From positions 124,001-188,000 of the forward strand of contig JAJDDQ010000066.1 in assembly GCA_029260215.1 (NCBI GenBank): 64,000 nucleotides of DNA, read 5' to 3'. This document shows, one piece after another, positions 12,001-17,827 of this stretch; position 1 is the first letter of the stretch, and every line of letters begins with the position of its first letter. A model generated the notes under the pieces. That model saw only the letters and a program-made list of their open reading frames with translations, ran no database searches and had not been told where the DNA came from. Position numbers and translations under genes: made by a program. Origin of the DNA: Phycisphaerae bacterium (GTDB lineage Bacteria > Planctomycetota > Phycisphaerae > UBA1845).

Positions 12001-12445
12001 AGCCGGCGACCTCGATCCAGACGACTCGGGCACCTTCGCGCCACCGCCGGAAACCTTCGACAGCGACCACGCAGCAGAAGCCCCAATCGATGTGGAGCCA
12101 CTGACCACCATGCGCACGAACGGTCGCAATCTCAGGCGGTTCGACTTGTTCAGCGACAATCGCAAGGACATCCGTCGCATCCATTCGCTGCCCGGGGCGA
12201 CAGGGGAACAAGTCTCCACCCAAAACACCAACGCGTCCGATCAGAGCACGAGAATCAAACGGCGCGTACGCACCGACGCCCAATTGGGCGGCGCAGTGTT
12301 CGATGTGTTCGGCCTCCACGAGCGCAAGAGACCGTCGAAACTATTCCAACCATCGACCACCAACAAGAACGCCTTCGACGCGGAAGACGTGTTGGCCGTC
12401 ATCGCCCACCGCATCAACGGAACGGAGGGCAGCCAAAATGGTTAG
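2..12445 (+). CDS. Giant multidomain surface protein (RTX, FG-GAP, LRR, ELWxxDGT, PKD, dockerin), 5' end missing
   Basis: The frame is open from base 2, so the start lies outside the window; the TTG at 80 is only the first possible start inside it. Counting residues from that TTG, I see RTX-type GGxGxDxL nonapeptides at about 340-390, 545-595 and 1850-1880, and golvesin-C-like modules (GWSDSPG, FATWP) at about 690-820 and 2190-2240. FG-GAP-like DxNxDGxxD repeats lie at about 855-1370, leucine-rich repeats at about 1965-2170, and an SdrD-B-like segment at about 2595-2660. ELWxxDGT-like repeats follow at about 2700-3060, then seven PKD domains at about 3095-3755. A type I dockerin pair (DVTDDLRVTNSDI, DVNRDGAFDLADV) sits at about 3895-3950, then an Arg-rich tail. 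Expected to be secreted or cell-surface and to bind calcium; enzymatic activity is not evident. It overlaps the next gene by 8 nt, suggesting one transcript. Confidence 0.9.
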   Translation, partial: NANLAANDLLGLESGQDQFTAPLLSGLEGGQEYWVRVESIGNVVTDYAMVFNIASLEDSADTMITPDGLPLGDTRETAAVLDVDRPINRIDEVIGGTLDSVSDADWYSFRLGETAGDNPIRLISHTPQSEVTIAVFRDNEASPIVSGSVINDEIELLLDPTPEPDNDASNTDDVYFIRVTGDGRARYDLELELGASAPSGTTLQDPFQLPPLDQVLPIVDDSLTLPGDEAWYRLTLDADGRSGEGIRVRSVGEFSDVQATLFRELDQGVLGDELGTIQLGELVDFGAEVAVINRGAQVLDLAGLPAGNYVIRVSVTPRDLDGNGVNDPTAAGYELASLSNLVIPSRVNLAAGEAVQLSGQTPLDRRDVIVGGAGNDRLRGGTGEDWVLGGAGNDVLSGGADRQASDLLFGGDGDDIFQVIPDFLPEIPGTGRSGDPRFLGDVQAADAALADIYIGGDGDDQVLYLGGDEDDSGTPIRDFVAIGYDRFLHRYRMTALIWDTGNDAFVVDPETGIFEQVYGFFQSREIERTVIDTGDGVDVVHADANYVLNGETWGIARGDVEDAANAYQSIEIRGGDGKDWLYGGAGPDVIYGEGGKDFIAGGEGDDRILGGAGDDELSGNRAGFGVLLQGGDPDNPADYTYDVLSPFSELPPNTPDDGALLGGGAIIGDPLLREDFDFAANLANPLSENRPASTGIDIPTRTLVDNALDEAYAETGGGWSDSPGLNGFGGDLRVHAGSGVASAVASWSFENLASGSYEVFATWPGDAVNPNNLFAPNAPFSIYVDGDDTPADTVDVNQRLAPQDGEARGWPWERLGVFTVEDGSVRVELSNQATGVVIADAVRLVPVESLLTDSFALEGLDGAVVDEQDPDIILDEGDGLSIIQRIGDINNDRVLDFIVSGSGEGARDSYILLGPIDSNSLFRADTLDLDGDTVNDLLIRGEEFNFEVSFDTDNQLESAADLFRVAGRSAIVVDGSALGRPAQTMGDIDGDGIDDLVFVRDAGANWIVSVIPGRSPEVDGFGRNLDATYAEYQISVPIAVAASLDELYVHAFDWNGDGNDDILVQWQRDVNIGGNVVGMLFSGEQLTGAGSLNQNNAMVRLRPDTLHDPGAFGRSDLISTPIGDVNGDGFEDLLLGDQRYDVNPGQANTGRVYLILGRDTAASNIFLDSTNNNLVQSDYVWEDVSLGGGVFALGDVNFDGYDDFGVSSTTQSSVQSSSVLLLGGSEQFAIQPTSAPPVLNNLDNLLVTIDRNVPADQFVQGDLYLSAGDFDGDGRTDLAVGEPVRVINSSPVEIQPENLEDFEPGYVHIFWSGAEVAVNDPVLSLSIATADVLLQGESAEDRFGTLSASPSLDIDGNGINELVIGAPLADVSTGNADSGPNGADRDAGRVYVVYGGTGREAQIPVSGITFLTNRDVPGSGIYVVDPPTGQPFRGEASVLDNAGALVGSVGLPADGRLGAGQSVDFRLVVNGVLSDPVSIADDPNNASPQDLIDDINAVMGITFVGQQILGTQVSAELDEGRLRLATTGGGSQAELSIESTNDATNDVLGLREGAAGRYEFEDWQRFVTLGDGQIGNQIRVLDRDRETNVLNTSRPALGGSYSTAPIAGQNTIRIDEGTLNANGTSFTVVNPPASFGDSLEVGGAAGRVGILEIDLSDLLGYIDDVSLIEDAMLDLLVAHTDSQVNPGTLTVSLLDEEGDLNVSPADASRSNAFFEQLQRTETDWPTSTDAIDFVVTFDLTQYIRDALAAGKTRITLRLEANTPLPLFVEQLSVGNRTRLEFNVAPRSGVVVDVFDAEGHRLTGTRVIEGTFEGQNFRTEAGPSIVDMRDFDAGEYFIRVYDPFESLYAENRPARLDYVIEISPPKLGDADVPSDRDEIYGEEGNDIITGNSYVDRIFGGLGIDAFTGEELELRDPGIVTGNAEIDDLLPANIERRPEPAPGEESSLIARPDNFEVEFSPTAPIDLEFIIADALGLTTLTPSGTERIPRPLLATDLTQLSELNLSGLGLSIVGDTVDDLQGLDYAVNLEYLSLADNDLQNIGFVLPGIRPERETQGELGLRGLRYFDVDRSPIVSQLNESVLPLLPIEPLQPLSLLRNMQFLSVDDIDTLGNGLDLSHIDQLVNLRWLSASDNNINNDIEPLRGMNALQYVYLDDNAIADNVETGFFSLNALAGASDLRWIDLANNDIAELRDLVGVYLVDDNDLEYSEQGPGWLHDENAGAIEGDYRVLFNGDDTSTAISQFQNLPSGDYLVYATWPADQSRNTVAYEASGEVIDPNFVPANPNEVIPPPTAMIDQAASPADDTFLIDLGAVIRGDTSLPVDGNLGAQATFTLSITGVTQNPISLNVIVNDAPDTDNINELVDDVDGSLANALFFSPDLPNDSIRAIRVGDRVWLRTVGLGDDVVVKITAANSIAEDLLGLEVDRNSDPLGLPGVAWQNLFTADLVGDDFDIELSTVPGEQGTTAADAIAVGRVDPFPNLQVVNLAGNASLDNRTLQYLLDELRLRVADNNDTSDTISDAVVTESLDNTLFAVSPIDAQFTPAGQNIVIPNALNLVSPLVPVTFSAETDDPNVTTLVQGQTLTLLPTPGFTGSVVVTVRADENGGGRFAERRFDLHVGVGAAYGSVSGLQQDGSGLASDDFVEGLTLFLDEFRNGVYDEGFERITVSDVDGNFVFTDLDFRPTSNEQAVGIVLPDTNWIQTDGGSDDEELYTELLDVLNGDDITSEGLVEFAGALYFGADNGRLLRFDGDTATTVWTGNDPVSLAVFGDSLYFGGDGQLQRLTVDGQGQTSVQEITVNPSGNATPTDMTAFGDSMYFAATGSNGDRELYRLFFTGQSPQVELVADINPTGNSNPAELIVYDQDVLLPPSLYFVATRDDAGRELWRLEGPAAAPQLISINPGPGSSSPTNLAVYDGGGVDFPALYFGAQQSDGGPVVPVRFRFNQLDDNFYDQDITNPADFTVIGQDLYFVANEPSIGRELFRFSPGAAMDLVGFDIRGGVGSSSPSDLVAYDNTLYFAAAQGGVGRELMYIDGQVAEVAADINPTGSSSPSFLTVFDDVLTDVPSYGQSLYYVARNGTEAADLWRSNEIRGLESITTNVVTPLHEVATRPGLAFEVVEGLAVRIDGLLGDAEVNEGDLVSLDALLSAEAGIANAQYAWTVEADNGQLIAPGNQPAFSFTPIDDGVYTVRLTVNDGNDPFRTLSATALVASGNVAPTVTIVSNDAGFPNNYDEGDTITLDALIDDIGDDSHTVLWQVVSDNGQVVPDDADGELVFAADGPGTYTVTVTATDDDAAFDTEQVVITVNDVAPSLTLDVIPGVNDVLDEGGTFAIDGSFNDAPNDSWTAIVDYGDGQGPQPLALNPDRTFSLSHQYADDGVYTVTVAISDGDNVSSVNVDVTVNNLPPTATIDDFPAGVVDEGTPVTVAGSATDLAIDLDEITFLWSVESTNGQQIPGGSGELLPDGSTTFSFTPIDDGVYTVSLVASDEDDAGDADVVQIVVGDVPPQVATFVDTAGPFFEGETVDLSATVFDPLKGAEEFTYAWQIDGPNGQQVAGDALNLAFTPEDDGSYDVAFDVFDGGLLVGSDNFVIDVLNVAPVAEIVNFPANVAEGSPALIQGAGSDAGANDALTFEWMVMSGNGQVNFSPSNTGPNYGFLAENDGAYIVQLTVTDDSGDSDTTTVEVNVSNVAPTFNLDGIAPVALSESLVISGLADDAGIHATPNAINDLLTATVNFGDGSADSTPVIDGQFSLDHQYDETGEYEVIVTVFDNDGGSTTEVLNVVVSDLTLDIWRSAGDHAGNEASLLIADDGTFSEPRDGGVNTLLVEFSRPIDPATFTPGAVSVAGLDVNNQSVNLAGIVVSTSTRDGDTVGVIEFSQPLPDFSRYVVAIDGVMAVIDPRTETMMPLAGDADRIITALVGDVTDDLRVTNSDIGALGSLISSGAIFDGSDIQHVRADVNRDGAFDLADVAIVDAQRGNNATAIDDPQIQPLPAASTQPNTFAAGDLDPDDSGTFAPPPETFDSDHAAEAPIDVEPLTTMRTNGRNLRRFDLFSDNRKDIRRIHSLPGATGEQVSTQNTNASDQSTRIKRRVRTDAQLGGAVFDVFGLHERKRPSKLFQPSTTNKNAFDAEDVLAVIAHRINGTEGSQNG

Positions 12446-13400
12446 CGTAGTAAGTCGCGCTGCAAGCGTCTTCCATCACCGTGCCCCGCTTAGCCGTGTC
12501 GCGTGCGACACGATTCGCTCGATTCGCTCGATTTGGATAATGTGTGTTTGTCTGCTCGTCGCACAAATCGCGTCAGCCGACTACCGCATATTTGCGATGA
12601 CCGACGGCCCTGCCGCTGTTTTCGTCGAGCCGGGCGACACCATCGAATTGCAGGTTCACTTACAGTCCGACGCAAACGATGTGAACAACTCCGCCGTCCT
12701 GCGTTTGGAATTCTCGGCACAGGGATTGATCTACCAGTCGCGGTCATGGCATGGCGTCTACGCTGTCAGCGGGTTCGACGACAGCACCCCAGCCGCACTG
12801 CCGGCGATCCTGACCGCAAATTCGCTCTCCGGACCGGGCTACCCCGCCGGCGTCGTGGACCTCGAATTGTCCAACGCGGTTATCGGAGCCTTTTGCGTCG
12901 ACGCCCAGGGCGTCGCTGGCGGTGTCTGCGATTGTCCCGGCGGAGACTGTATCGCCGGAACCTGCATCGGGGGAGAAAACGCGGGGCAGGGATGCGTCAA
13001 TGAATGTTCATTGAATATTAATTGCGTGAACGGGTTTGCAAGCGGCCCTGTGATTACGGTAACCTTAGGCGTGCCAATAAATTACGCAGGCCCCGACATG
13101 ATCGAGATCGCTGTCGTGCCCGATACGGTGGCCAACGGGTTTGTGAACATCGAAACGCAATCGTGCGCCCCGTTCGGCTTGTATTTCGCGTGTATCGTCC
13201 CCGGCGATGTGGATTGTGACGCTCGGGTAGGGCAGACGGACTATGACGCCTGGGGTGATTGCCTGTCCGGTGAGGCGGGCGGCTTGGGCTTGGGGTGTGA
13301 TCCGTTCGATTTCGACAGTGATGGAGATGTCGATCTCCGTGACTGGGGTGCGTTTCAGCACGCGTTCAGCGTTGGCTGCGCTACGCCGGACGGCGAGTAG
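12438..13400 (+). CDS. Secreted dockerin-tailed protein with a possible cohesin-like domain
   Basis: The chosen start is ATG 12438 because a GGAGGG Shine-Dalgarno (12424-12429) lies 8 nt upstream; it overlaps the previous stop by 8 nt. The product is 320 aa. The N-terminus is unusual: about 34 polar, Arg-containing residues precede the hydrophobic segment MCVCLLVAQIASA, because a repeat element (12488-12514) is translated there; ATG 12540 is an alternative start. The middle (VEPGDTIELQVHL, NSAVLRLEFS) looks like an Ig- or cohesin-like beta-sandwich, which is inference. A Cys-rich patch (CDCPGGDC, CIGG) follows. The C-terminus is a two-loop dockerin or EF-hand tail (GDVDCDARVGQTDY, DFDSDGDVDLRDW). 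Function unknown; probably a secreted structural partner of the giant protein. Confidence 0.8.
   Translation: MVSVVSRAASVFHHRAPLSRVACDTIRSIRSIWIMCVCLLVAQIASADYRIFAMTDGPAAVFVEPGDTIELQVHLQSDANDVNNSAVLRLEFSAQGLIYQSRSWHGVYAVSGFDDSTPAALPAILTANSLSGPGYPAGVVDLELSNAVIGAFCVDAQGVAGGVCDCPGGDCIAGTCIGGENAGQGCVNECSLNINCVNGFASGPVITVTLGVPINYAGPDMIEIAVVPDTVANGFVNIETQSCAPFGLYFACIVPGDVDCDARVGQTDYDAWGDCLSGEAGGLGLGCDPFDFDSDGDVDLRDWGAFQHAFSVGCATPDGE
12488..12514 (+). repeat. 27-nt repeat inside a signal-sequence region, copy 1
   Basis: These 27 bases recur perfectly as the reverse complement at 15854-15880. The core GTGTCGCGTGCGACAC folds as a GTGTCG/CGACAC hairpin. This copy is translated as part of the extended N-terminus of the 12438 gene. 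It resembles a REP-type element. Confidence 0.7.
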
Positions 13401-13513
13401 GCTGTCGGGACGCGGCATCGGCGAGGATGAGTTGTTTTGCGGAGAGGGGCCGATTGGCATCCTCATGGAACATAAGGATTTAGGCTTTCACCAATTCGAG
13501 TGAGGGATTTTCT

Positions 13514-15748
13514 ATGCTTTTGCGCTGTACATTTGTTGTGTCACTGATTTTCGGGTCGTTGCACGTTATCGCCGCCGAACAGGATTCGCCGAATCAACCC
13601 GATCAGGCGACCAGTCCATATGCCCTGGTTGAAGGTGCGGTCGATGCAGCCGTCGCTCAGCCCGTTCCGTCGCAACCGGCGGAGGGCGGTGCAAGCGACT
13701 GTCCGTATTCGTTCGCGCCGGTGAGCCTCAGCTCGGGCGGTACATTTGCCAGCGGCGGGCCGGTGGGAGATGAGAATCTGTATTCGATCATCGCTACGTT
13801 GGATTGGATCGGCACGGACGGCCCCTCGACCGGCGGACCGTACACGCTGGACGTCGGCTTCCACCACGCAGCCAGCGGTCCGCCTGCTTGCTACGGCGGC
13901 TCCGGGTTGGACTGCAACAACAACGGGATCGACGACGAATGCGACATAGCCGTGCGCATCAGTTTGGACGCCAACGACAATTGCATCCCGGACGAGTGTG
14001 ACGATTGTTTGGCCGTCGATCAGGTGGCCAACGCTTGTCGCATCAGTTGTGATGCGTTGAACGGTGCGTGCAGCATGGTGGCGGGTTGCGGCACGAGTGC
14101 TGATTTGGATTTGAACGGTCTGCCGGACGAATGCGATCCCGACTGTGACGGCGATATGACTCCCGACGCGGTGGACGCGCCCACCGTGCGCATTTTTGTG
14201 GATATCGATGCGGGGGGTGCCGACAACGGTTTGGATTGGGACAATGCGTTCAATGATCTTCAAGCGGCCCTTGCCGCCGCCGACGCCGCCAACGGGACGG
14301 ACGTTGTCGAAGTTTGGGTGGCGGAGGGTACGTACGCACCGGGCGCGAACCGTAGCGATTCGTTTGTGCTGCGGTCGTGCGTTGGTGTGTACGGTGGGTT
14401 CGCGGGCGGTGAAACGAACATTCAGCAGCGCGATCCGGTCGCGAACGTAACGGTCTTGAGCGGCGACCTGTTGGGCAACGATGTGGACCCGGATGGCATG
14501 GATGAGAACAGTTTTCATGTGGTGGCTGCGGAAGAAATTCCCACACCGGCTGACGCATCGGCGATATTGGACGGTTTTACCGTGCGGGACGGCAATGCGA
14601 ACGGCGGCATTGTCAACACGCGTCGCGGCGGCGGATTGTTTACCTTTTTTGCGTCTCCGAACGTGGCGAACTGCATATTTGAATTGAATACCGCCACAGG
14701 ACGCGGCGGGGCGGTTTCGCAGTCCCAGGCGGGTGCTTCGGCGTTTACGAATTGTGTCTTTCGCAACAATGCAGCCCTCATCGGCGGCGGCCTGTTCGCC
14801 TCTGCCGATGCGACGTTGCAACTTACGGACTGCTTGATTCAGAGCAACACCGCGACGGAAAACGGCGGCGGCGTATTCGTTGAAGACAACAGCGTTCCGG
14901 TCCTTACGAATTGCCGATTCGAGGGTAACACTGCCGGAATCAATGGCGGCGGAATGTACAACGACGACAGCCGATCCGTGCTCGTCAACACCGTGTTCTA
15001 CGACAACGAAGCGCAGGCGGATGGCGGTGCGATCTACAATTCGGACTCTTCCATTTCGATTCACAGTTCCACGATTGTCGGTAACCGTGTGGTGGCGGAT
15101 GCTCCGGGTCTTTCCGCTGGCATTGCTAACCTCAACAGCAATCCGTCGGTGACGAACTCCGTATTGTGGGGCAACACTGTGGAGGCTGGCACAGGGGCGG
15201 AGTCCGAGCAGATTGCGGGCGGTTCGCCGGGTGTCAGTTTCACGCTGATCGAAGGTTTGGATATTTTCGATCTTCCCGTCAGCGGCAACTTCGACAGCGA
15301 TCCGTCGTTCATCGACGAATTGGGCGGCAATCTGCGTTTGACGTCGAGTTCACCGAATATCAATCGCGGCCGCCGTTTTTCGCTGCCGCTTGACCCGCAG
15401 CGTAATGCCGAGGGCGCTCTTCAGGCGTTGTCGTTCGATTTCGATCGGGGCATGCGTGTGGTCGATGGGGAGTTGGACATGGGTGCGTATGAATGGTCCG
15501 ACTGCAACAACAATATGATTGACGATGGCCACGAGCTTGCCACCGGCGTGGCGGGCGATTGCGATGGCGACGGGCTGCTCGATTCCTGCGAGTCGTTGGA
15601 GTTGGCGGATTTCAGCGCATTCTTCGACTGCGCCACCGGGCCTGACGGGGGCGGCTTGGACAGTGACTGCGGCTGTTCGGACTTCGACAACGATTTCGAT
15701 GTTGATGTGCTGGACTTCGGTGTGTTTCAGGCGACCGTTGGGGGGTAA
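13514..15748 (+). CDS. Secreted right-handed beta-helix (Pmp-like) protein with EF-hand tail
   Basis: Start ATG 13514 follows a GAGGG at 13502-13506. The 744-aa product begins with a signal peptide (MLLRCTFVVSLIFGSLHVIAA). After a short beta-rich region comes a Cys/Asp stretch (DCNNNGIDDECD, DCDGDMTPD) like calcium-binding thrombospondin type 3 repeats, typical of planctomycete secreted proteins. From about residue 230 the motif IFVDIDAGGADNG...WDNAFNDLQ opens a parallel beta-helix with repeated GG(G/A)xF, NCxF and NTA turns to about residue 620. The C-terminus has an Asp-rich EF-hand pair (CDGDGLLDSCE, DFDNDFDVDVLDF). The family is found in outer-surface proteins; ligand unknown. The same architecture recurs in the broken gene at 42937. 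Confidence 0.85.
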   Translation: MLLRCTFVVSLIFGSLHVIAAEQDSPNQPDQATSPYALVEGAVDAAVAQPVPSQPAEGGASDCPYSFAPVSLSSGGTFASGGPVGDENLYSIIATLDWIGTDGPSTGGPYTLDVGFHHAASGPPACYGGSGLDCNNNGIDDECDIAVRISLDANDNCIPDECDDCLAVDQVANACRISCDALNGACSMVAGCGTSADLDLNGLPDECDPDCDGDMTPDAVDAPTVRIFVDIDAGGADNGLDWDNAFNDLQAALAAADAANGTDVVEVWVAEGTYAPGANRSDSFVLRSCVGVYGGFAGGETNIQQRDPVANVTVLSGDLLGNDVDPDGMDENSFHVVAAEEIPTPADASAILDGFTVRDGNANGGIVNTRRGGGLFTFFASPNVANCIFELNTATGRGGAVSQSQAGASAFTNCVFRNNAALIGGGLFASADATLQLTDCLIQSNTATENGGGVFVEDNSVPVLTNCRFEGNTAGINGGGMYNDDSRSVLVNTVFYDNEAQADGGAIYNSDSSISIHSSTIVGNRVVADAPGLSAGIANLNSNPSVTNSVLWGNTVEAGTGAESEQIAGGSPGVSFTLIEGLDIFDLPVSGNFDSDPSFIDELGGNLRLTSSSPNINRGRRFSLPLDPQRNAEGALQALSFDFDRGMRVVDGELDMGAYEWSDCNNNMIDDGHELATGVAGDCDGDGLLDSCESLELADFSAFFDCATGPDGGGLDSDCGCSDFDNDFDVDVLDFGVFQATVGG

Positions 15749-15853
15749 CAGCGTAGATACATACCAATCGGTGCATCTATTCGAACCGCTGGTGGGCGAC
15801 GCTTTGTGATGACTTCGTTCGTGTCGCACGCGTAGATGTCCAAGCGGATTCGG

Positions 15854-15880
15854 ATCGTGTCGCACGCGACACGGCTAAGC
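15854..15880 (-). repeat. 27-nt repeat, copy 2, in the 15749-16007 gap
   Basis: Perfect reverse complement of 12488-12514. A partial copy (GTGTCGCACGCG) lies about 30 nt upstream at 15821-15832. The rest of the 259-nt gap (15749-16007) shows no gene; it ends with the GGAAGGGGG ribosome binding site of the next gene. Confidence 0.7.
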
Positions 15881-16007
15881 TGGGTGGGCGAGGGTACCGT
15901 TGTGTGCGGACAGTTTGATTCGCCGTACCGGCGGTTCGCGGCGGTCGTTGTTTGACGATCCGCGCGCGGATTGGATTCCGCCGCTTGTTACTGGAAGGGG
16001 GTTTCCC

Positions 16008-17744
16008 GTGCTTCGAAAAAACATGGTTGTGTTGGTTGTTGTCAGCTTGAGTACCGTTGCCACGATGGCGGCGGGGCAAACGAACTTGCATCATCAGGGT
16101 GTCGTCGCTGTCAATGGTGAGCGTTTCACCGGTCTCGGCGCGTTTCGATTCGCCATTGTCCAGGCCGGGACAGACGGATACCTCTGGATTAGTGACGGTA
16201 GTGTCGTAACCCACCCTCAAACTCCGGCCAACGGCGTTGCGTTGAGCGTCGTCAATGGTGTGTACAGCCTCGCGTTGGGAGATACATCGCTCACCAACAT
16301 GACCGCGATTCCACCGTCGGTTTTCGACGAGAATGAGTCGATCGTCCTGCGCGTCTGGTTTGACGATCAAAACGGAAACGGCACGCATGTGTTGACGCCG
16401 GACGTTCCGATCAACCCAATCGCGTACGCGCTTCACGCGACGGTCGCCACGCAACTAAACCCGCCCGGCAGCGCGAATGCCGCCGTATTCGTGGCCAACG
16501 GCGGCAACGTCGGTGTCGGCACGGATCAGGCTACGGAACGACTAACGGTCGAAGGAACTGCGCGCGTCAGTGAGAGCTTGGAAGCCGGCAGTGTGGGCAT
16601 CGGCGTCGGAGCGTCTGAAGTCGCACCTTTGTCTTTCGCCAGCACCCTGGGCGACAAGATCAGCCTATGGGGTTCGGATGGGGAACATTACGGTTTCGGC
16701 ATTCAGTCGAATTTGTTCCAAATACACGGTATCGATGATAGTGCGGATATTGCATTTGGTTTTGGCGAGAGCGCCGCGTTCACTGAGAACATGCGTATTG
16801 GCGGCGATGGCCGCGTGGGCATCGGGACGAATTCTCCGCAGAACAGGTTGGACGTTGGAGGCAGCGTTGCGATCGGTTTCACCTATGCCGGAACTGAGAC
16901 CGCGTTCCCCAATGGCATGATTGTCCAGGAACGCGTCGGAATCGGGACGCCGGAACCCGTCGCCAACAAGCTGCATGTAAGCGGTAGCGCGACCACCATC
17001 GCCAATACCGCGAGCGATCCGATTCCGCCCTCGGCCCACGTTGCGTATATCGAAAACACGCGTGAATGTGTTGGGGCTTGTTTCAACTTGAGACTGGGTG
17101 GTTTGGCCATCAAGAGCAGCTACTTCTCGAATCCGTCCTTTCGCGACCATTTCCTGACTTTCTTTGGCCGAAACGATGTCCGCGTCGGCAGCATTCGGGG
17201 CAACAATGCGGGCGGTATCAGCTTCGTCAGCGGCGCCGGCGATTACGCGGAATGGCTGCCCAAGCTTGATGAAAAGGAACCACTTGTCGCGGGTGACATT
17301 GTCGGCATTCACGCGGGTCGCGTTTCCAAATCGCTCGACGGAGCGGATCATTATTCCGTGATCAGCACCGCACCGATCATCGAAGGCAATTACCCCGGCG
17401 ATCAGTATCGGGAAACGCACGTGCCCGTTGTCTTTATCGGGCAAGCGCCGGTTCGAGTCACCGGTTTTGTCAGCAAGGGCGACGTTATCGTAGTCGGCGA
17501 CGGCGATGGAGTCGGTCGTGCAGTCTCGCCCGGCGCGTTGAACCGCCTCCACGCAGGCCAGGTCGTCGGACGGGCATGGACCGCGTCCGGCGATTCCGGC
17601 GTCAAGAAAATCAACGTCGGGATTAATCTCGGATCGTCCTCAGCGGGGATCGCGCCGCTGTTGAATGTCATCGAAGCGCAGTCGGCAGAGATTGAGTCGC
17701 TGAAGAGCAGGATAGAGGCCATCGAACGTCGAATCGGCCGATGA
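16008..17744 (+). CDS. Secreted tail-fibre-like protein, conserved HQGVVAVNGERF N-module and G2-like C-terminal domain
   Basis: I chose GTG 16008 because GGAAGGGGG (15993-16001) sits 6 nt upstream and translation gives a clean signal peptide (MLRKNMVVLVVV...AAGQ); the product is 578 aa. The N-terminal module (HQGVVAVNGERFTG, VNGVYSLALGDTSL, VLRVWFDDQNGNGTH) is shared with the genes at 17828 and 33600. The middle has GVGTDQATERLTVEG and GIGTNSPQNRLDVGG repeats typical of beta-solenoid tail fibres. The C-terminal GAGDYAEWLP...GDIVGIHAG region resembles the Peptidase_G2-type autoprocessing domain (weak recognition), followed by a short coiled coil. Its stop overlaps an upstream in-frame ATG of the next ORF (ATGA). 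Likely a trimeric surface fibre. Confidence 0.75.
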   Translation: MLRKNMVVLVVVSLSTVATMAAGQTNLHHQGVVAVNGERFTGLGAFRFAIVQAGTDGYLWISDGSVVTHPQTPANGVALSVVNGVYSLALGDTSLTNMTAIPPSVFDENESIVLRVWFDDQNGNGTHVLTPDVPINPIAYALHATVATQLNPPGSANAAVFVANGGNVGVGTDQATERLTVEGTARVSESLEAGSVGIGVGASEVAPLSFASTLGDKISLWGSDGEHYGFGIQSNLFQIHGIDDSADIAFGFGESAAFTENMRIGGDGRVGIGTNSPQNRLDVGGSVAIGFTYAGTETAFPNGMIVQERVGIGTPEPVANKLHVSGSATTIANTASDPIPPSAHVAYIENTRECVGACFNLRLGGLAIKSSYFSNPSFRDHFLTFFGRNDVRVGSIRGNNAGGISFVSGAGDYAEWLPKLDEKEPLVAGDIVGIHAGRVSKSLDGADHYSVISTAPIIEGNYPGDQYRETHVPVVFIGQAPVRVTGFVSKGDVIVVGDGDGVGRAVSPGALNRLHAGQVVGRAWTASGDSGVKKINVGINLGSSSAGIAPLLNVIEAQSAEIESLKSRIEAIERRIGR

Positions 17745-17827
17745 GGAAACGCAAAGTGAATGATAGCGACTGGAATAGGGGGAATTTTGTGGCGCAGCAA
17801 CCAGCGAGTGGAACTGGAAAGGGAACG

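Noticed and set aside
13541-15064. Minus-strand frame of 507 codons over the beta-helix gene
   Set aside because: Antisense shadow; low-complexity Val/Arg/Ala composition without family signature.
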